Assembly (NCBI RefSeq): GCF_900106835.1
Contig: NZ_FNNR01000004.1
Span: forward strand, 213,043-277,042
DNA: 64,000 bases
DNA from: Arthrobacter sp. cf158
Lineage (GTDB): Bacteria > Actinomycetota > Actinomycetes > Actinomycetales > Micrococcaceae
Direction: 5' to 3'
Part shown: positions 9,087-17,526 of the stretch, in pieces
Position numbering within the stretch: the first letter of the stretch is position 1
Layout: each line of letters opens with the position of its first letter
Notes under the pieces: model-generated
What the model saw: only the letters and a program-made list of their open reading frames with translations
What the model was told of the DNA's origin: nothing
The model's database searches: none
Translations under genes and position numbers: made by a program

Positions 9087-10227
9087 CGAATCAAGCCCGG
9101 AACCCGGGAAATCGCTGTTCTCCCTGCAACGGCGCGAGCGGCTCATGGAGGAGTTGCGCGCACACGGTGCCATCACCGTCCGCGACATTGCGGTCAAGCT
9201 GGGCGTCAGCGAGCTGACCATCCGGCGCGACGTGAACACCCTGGCTGATGAAGGGCTGGTGTCCCGCGTGCACGGCGGTGCCACGCTGCCCAGTCCGTTG
9301 GACCGCTCGGTGGCTGCGGGGAGGCCGTCGCCGCACAGCTACTCCATCGGCATGGTGGTTCCTTCCTTGGATTACTACTGGCCGCAGGTCATATCCGGGG
9401 CGCGTGGCGAGGCCGAAGCGCAAAACCTTCGCATCCTGGTCCGCGGCTCCGCGTACGACGCCGCGGACAACCGCCGCCAGGTGCAGGCGTTGCTGGATAC
9501 GCAGAATATTGACGGGCTGATTGTTGCGCCGGACATGGGTGGCGCGCACGGCAAGGAACTGCTGCGCTGGCTTAACGCCTTGCCGATTCCGGTGATCATG
9601 GCCGAACGCCGGGCACCGTTGGAAATTCCGTCGCACCGCCTCGAGTGGGTGGCGACGGATCATTCCTTCGGGGCGGGCATGGCCGTGCGGCATCTTTGGC
9701 AGGAAGGGCACCGCATGATTGGATGCCTCACGGATTCAAGCAGTCCCACCAGCCCTCATGTGGTCCGTGGCTGGAAACAAGCCCTTGCTGCGTTGAAGAT
9801 CCCGCTGGAAAAGTCCATCCATGAGGACTCCGCCAAGCTGGATAACGGTGACCGCGCCAAGCATTTCGACCATGTTCTGGAGCTGTGCCGTTCGACGGGA
9901 ACCACGGCCATGCTGGTGCACTCCGACACCCAGGCCGTGGCGTTCGTGCAGCACTGCGTGGACCGCGGCGTGGACGTACCCGGCAGCATGGCGATTGTGG
10001 GCTACGACGACGAAGTGGCCTACCTCGCCGAGCCTGCAATCTCCGCGGTTCGGCCCCCCAAAAGCTACGTCGGCAAAGTGGCGGTGCAGCTGATGGCTGC
10101 CCGGCTGGCCGAAGGAAGGATGCGCCCTGTGCATCGCATTGACCTGAATCCTGAGTTGATCGTGCGGGAGTCCTCAGTGGGAGCGCCCCGCTTGCGCAGC
10201 GAGAGCCTGTTGGAGGATTCGCTCTGA
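9079..10227 (+). CDS. transcriptional regulator, DeoR-type HTH fused to LacI-type sensor
   Basis: 382 residues. Residues ~15-75 form a DeoR helix-turn-helix (RRERLMEELRAHGAITVRDI, then VSELTIRRDVNTLADEGLV and the VHGGA end). From about residue 90 the protein is a periplasmic-binding-protein-like sensor of the LacI/GalR type (SIGMVVPSLDYYWPQVISGA, IVGYDDEVAYLAEPAISAV). It probably controls the flanking sugar genes in response to a sugar ligand. GGAGG lies six bases before the ATG, and both neighbours overlap it, so it is translated with the catabolic genes. Confidence 0.88.
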   Translation: MTNESSPEPGKSLFSLQRRERLMEELRAHGAITVRDIAVKLGVSELTIRRDVNTLADEGLVSRVHGGATLPSPLDRSVAAGRPSPHSYSIGMVVPSLDYYWPQVISGARGEAEAQNLRILVRGSAYDAADNRRQVQALLDTQNIDGLIVAPDMGGAHGKELLRWLNALPIPVIMAERRAPLEIPSHRLEWVATDHSFGAGMAVRHLWQEGHRMIGCLTDSSSPTSPHVVRGWKQALAALKIPLEKSIHEDSAKLDNGDRAKHFDHVLELCRSTGTTAMLVHSDTQAVAFVQHCVDRGVDVPGSMAIVGYDDEVAYLAEPAISAVRPPKSYVGKVAVQLMAARLAEGRMRPVHRIDLNPELIVRESSVGAPRLRSESLLEDSL

Positions 10228-12119
10228 TGCTGTTGCCTGCTTTGGATTACCAGCTTTCGCCCCACACAGGCCTGACCCGCGGGCACTGGGCCGCGTACGC
10301 CGATTACCTGCTGCGCTCCGCTCACCGTTTTGGCACTGAGGATCACGCGAATATCCACCTTCCCGGCGCCAACAGCCGTTACGGCCCGCGGAGTGATTCG
10401 CTGGAGGCCTTCGCCCGCACGTTCCTGTTGGCTTCATTCCGGATCGCCGGAGATCCCGCAAACACCGGCTGGATCGCCGAGTGGTATGCCGCTGGCCTCG
10501 ACGCCGGGACCAACCCCGCCAATCCCGACCGGTGGCCGACGCCGGGAGAGTTGGGGCAGGCGAAGGTTGAGGCGGCGTCGTTGGCTGTTGGCTTGGCGCT
10601 GACCCGCGACGTGCTCTGGGACAGGCTCCCCGAGCGCGTGCAGGAGCAGCTCATCGCATGGTTCGAGACCGTGATCGGTGAGGAGTATCCGCCCATCAAC
10701 TGGGTGTGGTTCCAGATTGTGGTGGAATCTTTCCTGGCTTCGGTTGGCGGGCGCTATTCCGACGAAGACATCGACGCCGGACTTGCCGTCCACGACTCGC
10801 TGTACCGGGGCGGTGGCTGGTTCGCCGATGGTCCCGAGCGCGCTTACGACCACTATGTCGGCTGGGCATTCCAGGTCTACCCGCAGCTGTGGGCGTTGAT
10901 GGCGCCCAACGATCCGCGCGTTGCCGCCCGGAAGAAGCTCGACGGCGAGCGGCTGGCTGACTTCCTGGACGATGCCGCGTTCCTCGTCGGCGCGAATGGT
11001 GCCCCGCTCATCCAAGGCCGAAGCCTGATCTACCGTTTTGCGGCCGCGGCGCCGTTCTGGGTGGGCGAGTTGTCCGGGCATTCGCGGCTGGCTCCGGGCC
11101 TCAGCCGCAGGGCTGCCTCGGGGATGCTCGATTACTTTGCCCGCCACGGCTCCATCACCTCTGATGGTCTCCTGTCCATCGGCTGGCACGGCGAATTCGC
11201 GGGCATGAAGCAGGCCTACTCCGGTGCTGGATCACCGTATTGGGCGGCGAAGGGGATGCTCGGTTTGGCACTGCCGGCCGAGCACCCAGTGTGGACTGCT
11301 GTTGAGGCGCCCCTGCCCGTGGAGGTTTCGGACACGCAGCGGCTCATCGCCGCACCTGGCTGGCAAGTGAATGGGACTGTTGCTGACGGCGTTGTCCGGA
11401 TCCGGAACCACGCCACGGACCACGCTGTGGTTGGCGCCTTGGTGGCGGACTCGCCCCTGTACGCGCGGATTGGGTACTCGACGCACACCTTCCCGGACCT
11501 GTCACCGGAGTCGCGCGATAACGCGGTGGTCTTGGTGGACTCCTCAGGCCGGCTGACGCACCGGACCGGTTTTGAGTACCTGGGGTCGTTCTCAGAAGGC
11601 GGCTATCAGGTTGGCGCGTCACGGTTCACGGCCCACTGGATAGAGCCCGATCCCGACGCCGGTCCCGATCACGGCAGCGGGGTGGCCGGGACTGCCACGC
11701 CTGGCCCTTCGGTGACGGTGGTTTCGGTGACGCGGGGCGCTGTTGAGCTCAGATTGGTGCGTATTTCCGGTGCCGGTTCTGGCGCTTCCCTCCGGCTTGG
11801 CGGCTGGCCGGTGGACGCCGCCTCGTCCGTTATCAGCTCGGTGCTTCCTGTGCCCGGGTTTGGCTTGGCTTTGGACTCGTCAGGTACGTTCGTCCGTTCC
11901 GGCGCACACCCCATGGGTGCGGAGCTCACCATTCCGTGGGTGGGGACCTTGGGCGCCGCGCACGACGGCGACTACGCCGCCGTCGTGATCCTCGCCGGTA
12001 CGGGAGGTGCTTCGCCTGACGGGGGTGTCACGTTTGTTGCCGGGGAAGGGGAGGGCCACTTCGAATTCCCCGACGGCACGCGCATCCCCGGGGATCTGCT
12101 CGCCCGTTTCGACGCTTAG
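10227..12119 (+). CDS. DUF2264 domain-containing protein (putative glycan-degrading enzyme)
   Basis: 630 residues. The N-terminal ~370 residues match DUF2264 (SRYGPRSDSLEAFARTFLLA, then NWVWFQIVVESFL and GWFADGPERAYDHYVGWAF). The C-terminal part is beta-rich. DUF2264 proteins look like alpha/alpha-barrel glycosidases or lyases and often accompany heparinase II/III genes, but no activity can be stated. It overlaps the regulator stop by one base (TGATG). No signal peptide is present. Confidence 0.82.
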   Translation: MLLPALDYQLSPHTGLTRGHWAAYADYLLRSAHRFGTEDHANIHLPGANSRYGPRSDSLEAFARTFLLASFRIAGDPANTGWIAEWYAAGLDAGTNPANPDRWPTPGELGQAKVEAASLAVGLALTRDVLWDRLPERVQEQLIAWFETVIGEEYPPINWVWFQIVVESFLASVGGRYSDEDIDAGLAVHDSLYRGGGWFADGPERAYDHYVGWAFQVYPQLWALMAPNDPRVAARKKLDGERLADFLDDAAFLVGANGAPLIQGRSLIYRFAAAAPFWVGELSGHSRLAPGLSRRAASGMLDYFARHGSITSDGLLSIGWHGEFAGMKQAYSGAGSPYWAAKGMLGLALPAEHPVWTAVEAPLPVEVSDTQRLIAAPGWQVNGTVADGVVRIRNHATDHAVVGALVADSPLYARIGYSTHTFPDLSPESRDNAVVLVDSSGRLTHRTGFEYLGSFSEGGYQVGASRFTAHWIEPDPDAGPDHGSGVAGTATPGPSVTVVSVTRGAVELRLVRISGAGSGASLRLGGWPVDAASSVISSVLPVPGFGLALDSSGTFVRSGAHPMGAELTIPWVGTLGAAHDGDYAAVVILAGTGGASPDGGVTFVAGEGEGHFEFPDGTRIPGDLLARFDA

Positions 12120-12201
12120 CCTCGCGTTCGACGTTTCCCAACGTCTTGTGTGCTGCGAGCCATCGAATTGGGCCGGCGACCCGCTGCAGTAGGCTCGCGG
12201 A

Positions 12202-13002
12202 ATGAGCCAAACCGAAGATCGAGCCCGCTTCCTCGCGGCCTATGACCAGAATCTCCGTACCGACGCGGAGACTCCCAGCGCCCTCAAAGTGACCCAGCAC
12301 GGACCCCTGCGTTTGGTGACCTTCATGAAGGGTCGGGGCTTCGTCACGTACCAGGACCTCGGCGATGTGGACTCTTCCAGCGTGAGGAGGCTCGTTGCCG
12401 AGGCCACCGCGTACTACGTGGCCGAGCCTGGCATCAACCGGGTTGAATGGAAGACCCGCGGGCATGATCACGCGCCGGGTTTGCACCAGGCGTTGCTGGA
12501 AAGCGGCTTCGTCCAGGACGAGCCCGAATCCATCATGATCGGCGAAGCGATGGCACTGAGCGCGCCGGTTCCGCTTCCCGACGGCGTGTCGCTGAGGCAA
12601 GTGGCGGACGAAGCGGATGTGCGGGCGATGAGCGCCATGCAGGACGAGGTCTTCGGCGAACCTGTCTCAGATGAGATGGCTGACGCCCTCCTGCGCCGGC
12701 TGTCGTTGGGAGATGGCATGCAGCTCTGGGTGGCCGAGGCTGAAGGGCAGATGGTCAGTGCCGGCCGCTTGGAGCCGGTCCCCGGCACGAGCTTCGCCGG
12801 GATCTGGGGAGGCGCGACGCGCGAAGAATGGCGTGGCCGCGGCATTTACCGGGCGCTGACAGCCCGCCGTGCGCAAGCGGCACTTGAACTAGGCAAAACC
12901 CTCATACACAGTGACTCCACCGAATTCTCGCGCCCCATCCTGGAACGCTCCGGCCTGCTCAAGGTCTCCACAACGACGCCGTACCGCTGGGTGCGCGACT
13001 AA
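12202..13002 (+). CDS. GNAT family N-acetyltransferase
   Basis: 266 residues. The C-terminal half holds the acetyl-CoA binding loop of GNAT enzymes (REEWRGRGIYRALTARRA, around residue 213) and the preceding beta strands. The N-terminal ~110 residues look like a degenerate second GNAT-like fold. The substrate is unknown. It sits 82 bases after the DUF2264 gene and ends just before a strong terminator, so it may be read through from the sugar operon. Confidence 0.8.
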   Translation: MSQTEDRARFLAAYDQNLRTDAETPSALKVTQHGPLRLVTFMKGRGFVTYQDLGDVDSSSVRRLVAEATAYYVAEPGINRVEWKTRGHDHAPGLHQALLESGFVQDEPESIMIGEAMALSAPVPLPDGVSLRQVADEADVRAMSAMQDEVFGEPVSDEMADALLRRLSLGDGMQLWVAEAEGQMVSAGRLEPVPGTSFAGIWGGATREEWRGRGIYRALTARRAQAALELGKTLIHSDSTEFSRPILERSGLLKVSTTTPYRWVRD

Positions 13003-13017
13003 CCGTTTAAAGCCGAT

Positions 13018-13052
13018 CGGGCCTCCTCCTGCACCCAGCAGGAGGAGGCCCG
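13018..13052. terminator. bidirectional terminator hairpin
   Basis: A perfect 15-bp stem (CGGGCCTCCTCCTGC at 13018-13032 and its complement at 13038-13052) has a five-base loop. It lies between the convergent GNAT and GH30 genes. No long T-run follows on either strand, as is usual in high-GC actinobacteria. Confidence 0.85.
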
Positions 13053-13067
13053 AACTGTCAGAAACCG

Positions 13068-16000
13068 CTACCTCCCCGCCGCGAAGTAGCTCACGCACTG
13101 CCCCTGGTTCTTGAATACGGGAGACGGACTCGTTTTCCATCCGCCGCCCTTGCACGCGTCCTTCCCCGTGGAAACCGTCACGCGGTATTCCTTCGTGGTG
13201 CCGTCCGGCGCTGTCACGGTGACTACCGCCGTCGGGTTTTCCACTGTTGCCTGCTGGACCGTCACCTTGGCGTTCGTGTCCAGCGGGTAGCCGACGACGG
13301 CGGGAGCGGCCAACGTCGTCAGCGTCTGGTAGTCGGTGGTGTCCGGAGCGAAGCCGACTACCGACGCCTGGTTCACCAGCAGCCGGCCGAGGTCGGCCAG
13401 GCCCGCATCCGCCAAACGTGATCCCGCGATGGCAACCTCGGCGATCTTGGTGTACGAAGCCGTGGTCACGAACGAAACCCTGATGCCACGGGTGGTGACG
13501 GGGTCGAACCGCACGGTGGCAGGTGTCGCCGTTGTCAGTCCCGTGATGATTCCGGCCGAAGTGTCCTTCCATGCGCCGGCAGCATCCAGGTACTGGACCT
13601 TCAAGCTTTGGGCTGCCTTCTCTGCGGACGCCACCGTCACGGATTCCACGGTGTAATCGCGGCCGAAGGCGTAGCTCAGGTTGTCGCCGGCGCGGCCGCC
13701 GCTCACCCAGTTGGACCAACGGGTGGAGGAGTTGGCATCGCAGGTGTTCTTGGCGAGGTAAGAGCCTTCGGTGTAGCTTGCGGTCGCGGTGGTGGAGGCG
13801 TCGTCCTTGCAGATGTTGCTGCTGGCGACCTTATCCACAACCACAATTGTGAGGGTTGCGGACAGTGAGCCGGCCTGGCCCGGCACTGTTACTGAACCGA
13901 CGGACTGCAGGGACGAAGCGTCCACGGACGCCCAGTCCCACACCACGGGAATTGGATTGCGGGCCGGTCCGTCACTGATCTGGCCGGGGACGCTGGCTGG
14001 TGCATCGGCCTGGACCGAGGCCAGGGATGAACCGACACCGACCGTCACGGATGCGGGGTCGGTTGCTGCGTACTGCCCAACAGTCACGGTCAGGAGAGCA
14101 TCGTCGAACACCTGCCCGTACGGATCAACGCCGGAACCGCGGACCGTGACCTTCCCTTCTTTCTGCCACGCGGTGGGATCCACCGTGGACCACGTAACGG
14201 CCAGTGGTTTGCCCGGGCCTGCCTGGTACAACGGAGTGACCGTGCTGGGGAGGACAGGTGCCATGCCGGTTAGTGTGCTGAGCTCCAGTGGCTGAGTACC
14301 CAGAAGCTTTAGGTCCTCGATGTCCGTGAAGGCCCATGCTTGATGAGGGCTGGCTGAAGCTGTCGCGGTGGTTCCGTTGGAAGAAGCCAGCGCCACAGAC
14401 GTTCCCGCCGCAGTCTGGTTACCCGACACCTGCAGGGCGATAGCAGCGCCCGCGTTCACCAGCGACCATTGTTTGCCGTTCTCAGTGGTCACTATCCACT
14501 GTGCAGAGGGAGTGGCCTTGGCTTGCTCCAGGCTCATCGCCGCCACAGACGCCGCGCCCGACTGGCTGCCATTGAGCACCCCTCCATTGCCCGTGAGCAC
14601 TCGACCATCCGTGTTCGTAAGAACCCAACGGCGATCATTTGCAAACTCGTTGTCCGTTTTCACGGCGTTGAACGTCCACATTTGCGGAGCGACACCAGCG
14701 GCATCGGTGCCCAATTCTTCAATAGCTGCAGAGCCGTTTGCCCGCGCCGTCAGGTATTTGCCGCTCGCCTCACCGCTGAGGTGATAGCTGTGACCATCCT
14801 GCACAGGCGCGGCATCCTCCGAAACTCCACTGACGCCGTCGACGACGAACGTCACCACAGAGGCGGCTGGAACCTCGAGAGTCGCGGATTTGGCCGCAGC
14901 ATTGACGGCGACGGGGACGCCTGCGACGAGTGCGTTCTTCTCGATATCGTCCAGCGGCGACTTGGTGGTCACCACGGGCGTCACCTTGGCGCCGGGTGCG
15001 ATTGCGCCGAAACGGCTGAGGTCAATGGTGACCTTTTCCGGCGTCGGGGTGTCATTGAAGTGGACCAACGTGGCGCCGTTGCCGTCGGCGCGGAGGGCGC
15101 TGGCGGTCTTGGCATCATTGTTCTGGATGAGGAAGTCGCCCGGACGGATGTAGTGGGTGAAGTTCCGCGTGGTGTTGTACTTCTGGTTGGTCAGGACTTT
15201 GCACTTGGCCTGGTCCTGGGTTGCGCCGTCGTTGAGCCGGCGGTTGGAGAAGCCTTCGCGGCCCTGGTAGTTGCAGTCGAAGTCCACGTAGATGGAACCC
15301 CAGCCTTTGTCGCCCTTTTCCTGCTTGTACGTGTCCTCCACAGGCTGCCAGAAGACCCAGGCGTTGGGGTCCAGCTCGCGGAGATCGTTGACCATGCGGC
15401 TGGCGATGCCCAGGCCGTTGGTGATGTTGGAGCGGTCCCAGCCGCTGGTGGAGTCGCCCAGAGCCGGGTTCCCCGGCCAAAATCCGCCTACTTCGCTCAT
15501 CCACAACGGCTTATCCGTGGAGCTGGCCAGGTCGCGGACCCGGCGGCGGTCGTTGGTGCCGTACGTGTGGACGTTGAGCTGCGCCACGGCATCCTTGGCT
15601 TCCTGGCTGTAGCCGTTCCAGTTGGTCATGAACTTGGTGGGATCGGTCTCGTCCATCGCGGAGATGACCGCGTCCGTGGTGCCCTTCGCGAGCTCAGCGG
15701 CCAGGAGCTTGGTCACGCGGTCCTGCGCAGCCGGGTAGATCAGCGCACCCTCCTGCTTCTGCGTGTACGTGGTGGGTGGCTTTCCCGTTGCCGCGTTGAT
15801 GTCCGTGCCCCAGTAACCGGAATTCGGCTCGTTGAACGGATCAACGGTGTCCACCGTGATGCCGCTGCCCTGTTCGAGAAGCTCGACGGCGTGGCGCATG
15901 TAGGCAGCGAACTTCGCCTCCGCTTCGGGGAGCAGGTTTTCACCCTTGTTGGTGTTGACCTGGCCTGAGACGTAGCCGCTCTTGGTCATGAACCAGGGCG

Positions 16001-16589
16001 GCGAGTTGCTGAACGCTTCCCAGTGGGTGATCTGCTGGTCAGCGGCCAGCCGTTCCACCCACCAGCGTTGGTTCTGGTCAGCATCAGGGTTGTAGGACGC
16101 GGGATCGTTCGGGTTCCAGGCGTTCAGGAATGCGAGCTTGTTGGCCTGGGTTTTGTCCACGGTTCCGTCAGCGTTGTAAAGGTTCGACGCCGGTTGGCCG
16201 GCCTGCGCTTCCGTCACCGGTTTCCACCATCCCTCCACAGCGCTGCCGTCGTTGAGATAGTTGGCAACGTCCGAGGCGTTGCCGCCGCCGACGTTGTAGC
16301 GGGCGATGTTGAGATTCAGGCCATCCTCGCCGAAGACCTTCTGGTACAGCTCCTCCCGCAGCTCGGGGGAGTATCCGGCCGTGGCATTCGCGAACCAGAC
16401 CAGGCTGGTTCCCCAACCTTCGAAGGCTTCGCCGCGGCTGGCCGGGTTGGGAGTAATAGTGACCGCCGTGGCGTCATCTGCGTGTGCTTGCGGGGCTGTT
16501 GCGGGCATGAGTGCAAGGCTGGCTGCCGCCGTGACAGCTGCTGCAAGCACGGCCACTGGCCTTCGGATTCTTCGCGCGGTAAACGCCAT
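13068..16589 (-). CDS. secreted endo-beta-1,6-galactanase, GH30, multidomain
   Basis: 1173 residues. The signal peptide is cut after A37 (AHA-DD). The GH30 barrel and side domain span about 45-590 and closely follow streptomycete beta-1,6-galactanases (FEGWGTSLVWFANATAGY, NIARYNVGGGNA). Expected catalytic residues are E254 (DPFNEPN) and E366 (WMSEVGG). A ricin-type lectin domain follows (about 598-760), then two bacterial Ig-like domains, an F5/8-type discoidin domain (about 940-1075), a cadherin-like strand region and a small C-terminal cysteine motif (CKGGGWKTS, NQGQCVSYF) common in secreted actinobacterial proteins. It should cut beta-1,6-galactan side chains of arabinogalactan outside the cell. 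Confidence 0.9.
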   Translation of the reverse strand: MAFTARRIRRPVAVLAAAVTAAASLALMPATAPQAHADDATAVTITPNPASRGEAFEGWGTSLVWFANATAGYSPELREELYQKVFGEDGLNLNIARYNVGGGNASDVANYLNDGSAVEGWWKPVTEAQAGQPASNLYNADGTVDKTQANKLAFLNAWNPNDPASYNPDADQNQRWWVERLAADQQITHWEAFSNSPPWFMTKSGYVSGQVNTNKGENLLPEAEAKFAAYMRHAVELLEQGSGITVDTVDPFNEPNSGYWGTDINAATGKPPTTYTQKQEGALIYPAAQDRVTKLLAAELAKGTTDAVISAMDETDPTKFMTNWNGYSQEAKDAVAQLNVHTYGTNDRRRVRDLASSTDKPLWMSEVGGFWPGNPALGDSTSGWDRSNITNGLGIASRMVNDLRELDPNAWVFWQPVEDTYKQEKGDKGWGSIYVDFDCNYQGREGFSNRRLNDGATQDQAKCKVLTNQKYNTTRNFTHYIRPGDFLIQNNDAKTASALRADGNGATLVHFNDTPTPEKVTIDLSRFGAIAPGAKVTPVVTTKSPLDDIEKNALVAGVPVAVNAAAKSATLEVPAASVVTFVVDGVSGVSEDAAPVQDGHSYHLSGEASGKYLTARANGSAAIEELGTDAAGVAPQMWTFNAVKTDNEFANDRRWVLTNTDGRVLTGNGGVLNGSQSGAASVAAMSLEQAKATPSAQWIVTTENGKQWSLVNAGAAIALQVSGNQTAAGTSVALASSNGTTATASASPHQAWAFTDIEDLKLLGTQPLELSTLTGMAPVLPSTVTPLYQAGPGKPLAVTWSTVDPTAWQKEGKVTVRGSGVDPYGQVFDDALLTVTVGQYAATDPASVTVGVGSSLASVQADAPASVPGQISDGPARNPIPVVWDWASVDASSLQSVGSVTVPGQAGSLSATLTIVVVDKVASSNICKDDASTTATASYTEGSYLAKNTCDANSSTRWSNWVSGGRAGDNLSYAFGRDYTVESVTVASAEKAAQSLKVQYLDAAGAWKDTSAGIITGLTTATPATVRFDPVTTRGIRVSFVTTASYTKIAEVAIAGSRLADAGLADLGRLLVNQASVVGFAPDTTDYQTLTTLAAPAVVGYPLDTNAKVTVQQATVENPTAVVTVTAPDGTTKEYRVTVSTGKDACKGGGWKTSPSPVFKNQGQCVSYFAAGR

Positions 16590-16606
16590 GGGTGGACCTC
16601 ATCGTC

Positions 16607-16627
16607 GGGGTTCGGGGTTCGGGGTTC
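16607..16627. repeat. three tandem GGGGTTC heptamers upstream of the GH30 gene
   Basis: Three direct 7-base copies lie in the leader about 20 bases upstream of the GH30 start. Function is unknown; they could simply reflect slippage in a G-rich leader. Confidence 0.5.
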
Positions 16628-16811
16628 GGGGTGATGGTGCACGGGCTTCCGGGGATGCCGGGCAAGCCGAGACTATGAGGGCGGAGAGGGCGTCACAAGG
16701 CACTCGAACATGGTCGATCGGGATTGATCCGAAGCGGTCCTTCCCGCAAAGCAACACTTAGGACCCGTCCAGGGGGTCTTTGTGGGCTCTCAGTGACCCC
16801 ATTGCCGTTAG

Positions 16812-16833
16812 TGTATAGATGTATACAAGTACA
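16812..16833. promoter_or_regulatory. candidate GntR operator (TGTATACA palindrome)
   Basis: An 8-base palindrome TGTATACA at 16820-16827 is flanked by TGTATA (16812-16817) and GTACA, upstream of the GntR gene and within the divergent gap to the GH30 gene. FadR-type GntR proteins often bind such AT-rich dyads, so autoregulation and possibly GH30 control are plausible. This is inference. Confidence 0.5.
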
Positions 16834-16860
16834 CGTAATGTGAGCAAGCGGGCGGTAGGC

Positions 16861-17526
16861 ATGGCAGATCCACAACCACGGAACACAGGGGCACACCTGG
16901 TCTACGGCGAGCTGAAACGCCAGATCCTTAACCTTGAACTCAAACCGGGTGAGCGCATCTACGAACCCGCCATGGCCACTGCACTCCAGGTCAGCCGCAC
17001 GCCGCTCCGCGAGGCGATCCGCCGGTTGATTTCGGAGAGCCTGCTTGAGCAGCAACCCACCGGGGGAGTACTGGTGCCGGTGCTCGATGAAAAGGTCATT
17101 TCGGAGCTGTACGACGTCCGTGCCGCACTGGAGTCGCTGATGGCCCGGGAAGCATGCGCCAAGGCAACCGCGGCAGATCTCGAAGAACTCCGTGGGATCG
17201 TAGCCCGCAACGCTGCGATGGTGGAGTTTGCCGACGAAGCCATGAAGTACGGCGTCGCCCTGCACGCCGCCATCGCCAGGATCGCCGGAAACTCCTGGGC
17301 CCAGCGATTCCATGAGCAGATTGCCAGCCAGGTGGAGCGCTACCGCTACTTCACCAACAATGCTCCCGAACGGCGTGATGAAGCGTTGGCCAACCACCGG
17401 CTCTTGGTCGAAGCCATCGTCTCCAAGGATCCGGACAAGGCAGCCAAGATCGCCTTTGACCACGTCATCGGCGCCCGGGATGAAACCCTGCGGGTCATCT
17501 CCAATACCGGCCTCGTTGTCGAATGA
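16861..17526 (+). CDS. GntR family transcriptional regulator (FadR/FCD type)
   Basis: 221 residues. The winged helix is at ~12-80 (LVYGELKRQILNLELKPGE, VSRTPLREAIRRLISESL) and the all-helical FCD ligand domain at ~85-215. FCD regulators usually sense organic or sugar acids. An in-frame ATG at 16819 lies inside the TGTATACA palindrome, so the ATG at 16861 is preferred. The gene overlaps the following MFS gene by four bases, which suggests the transporter is its partner. Confidence 0.87.
   Translation: MADPQPRNTGAHLVYGELKRQILNLELKPGERIYEPAMATALQVSRTPLREAIRRLISESLLEQQPTGGVLVPVLDEKVISELYDVRAALESLMAREACAKATAADLEELRGIVARNAAMVEFADEAMKYGVALHAAIARIAGNSWAQRFHEQIASQVERYRYFTNNAPERRDEALANHRLLVEAIVSKDPDKAAKIAFDHVIGARDETLRVISNTGLVVE

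Noticed and set aside
13571..15968. Several plus-strand frames opposite the GH30 gene
   Set aside because: Antisense shadows without start signals; the GH30 protein has clear domains throughout.
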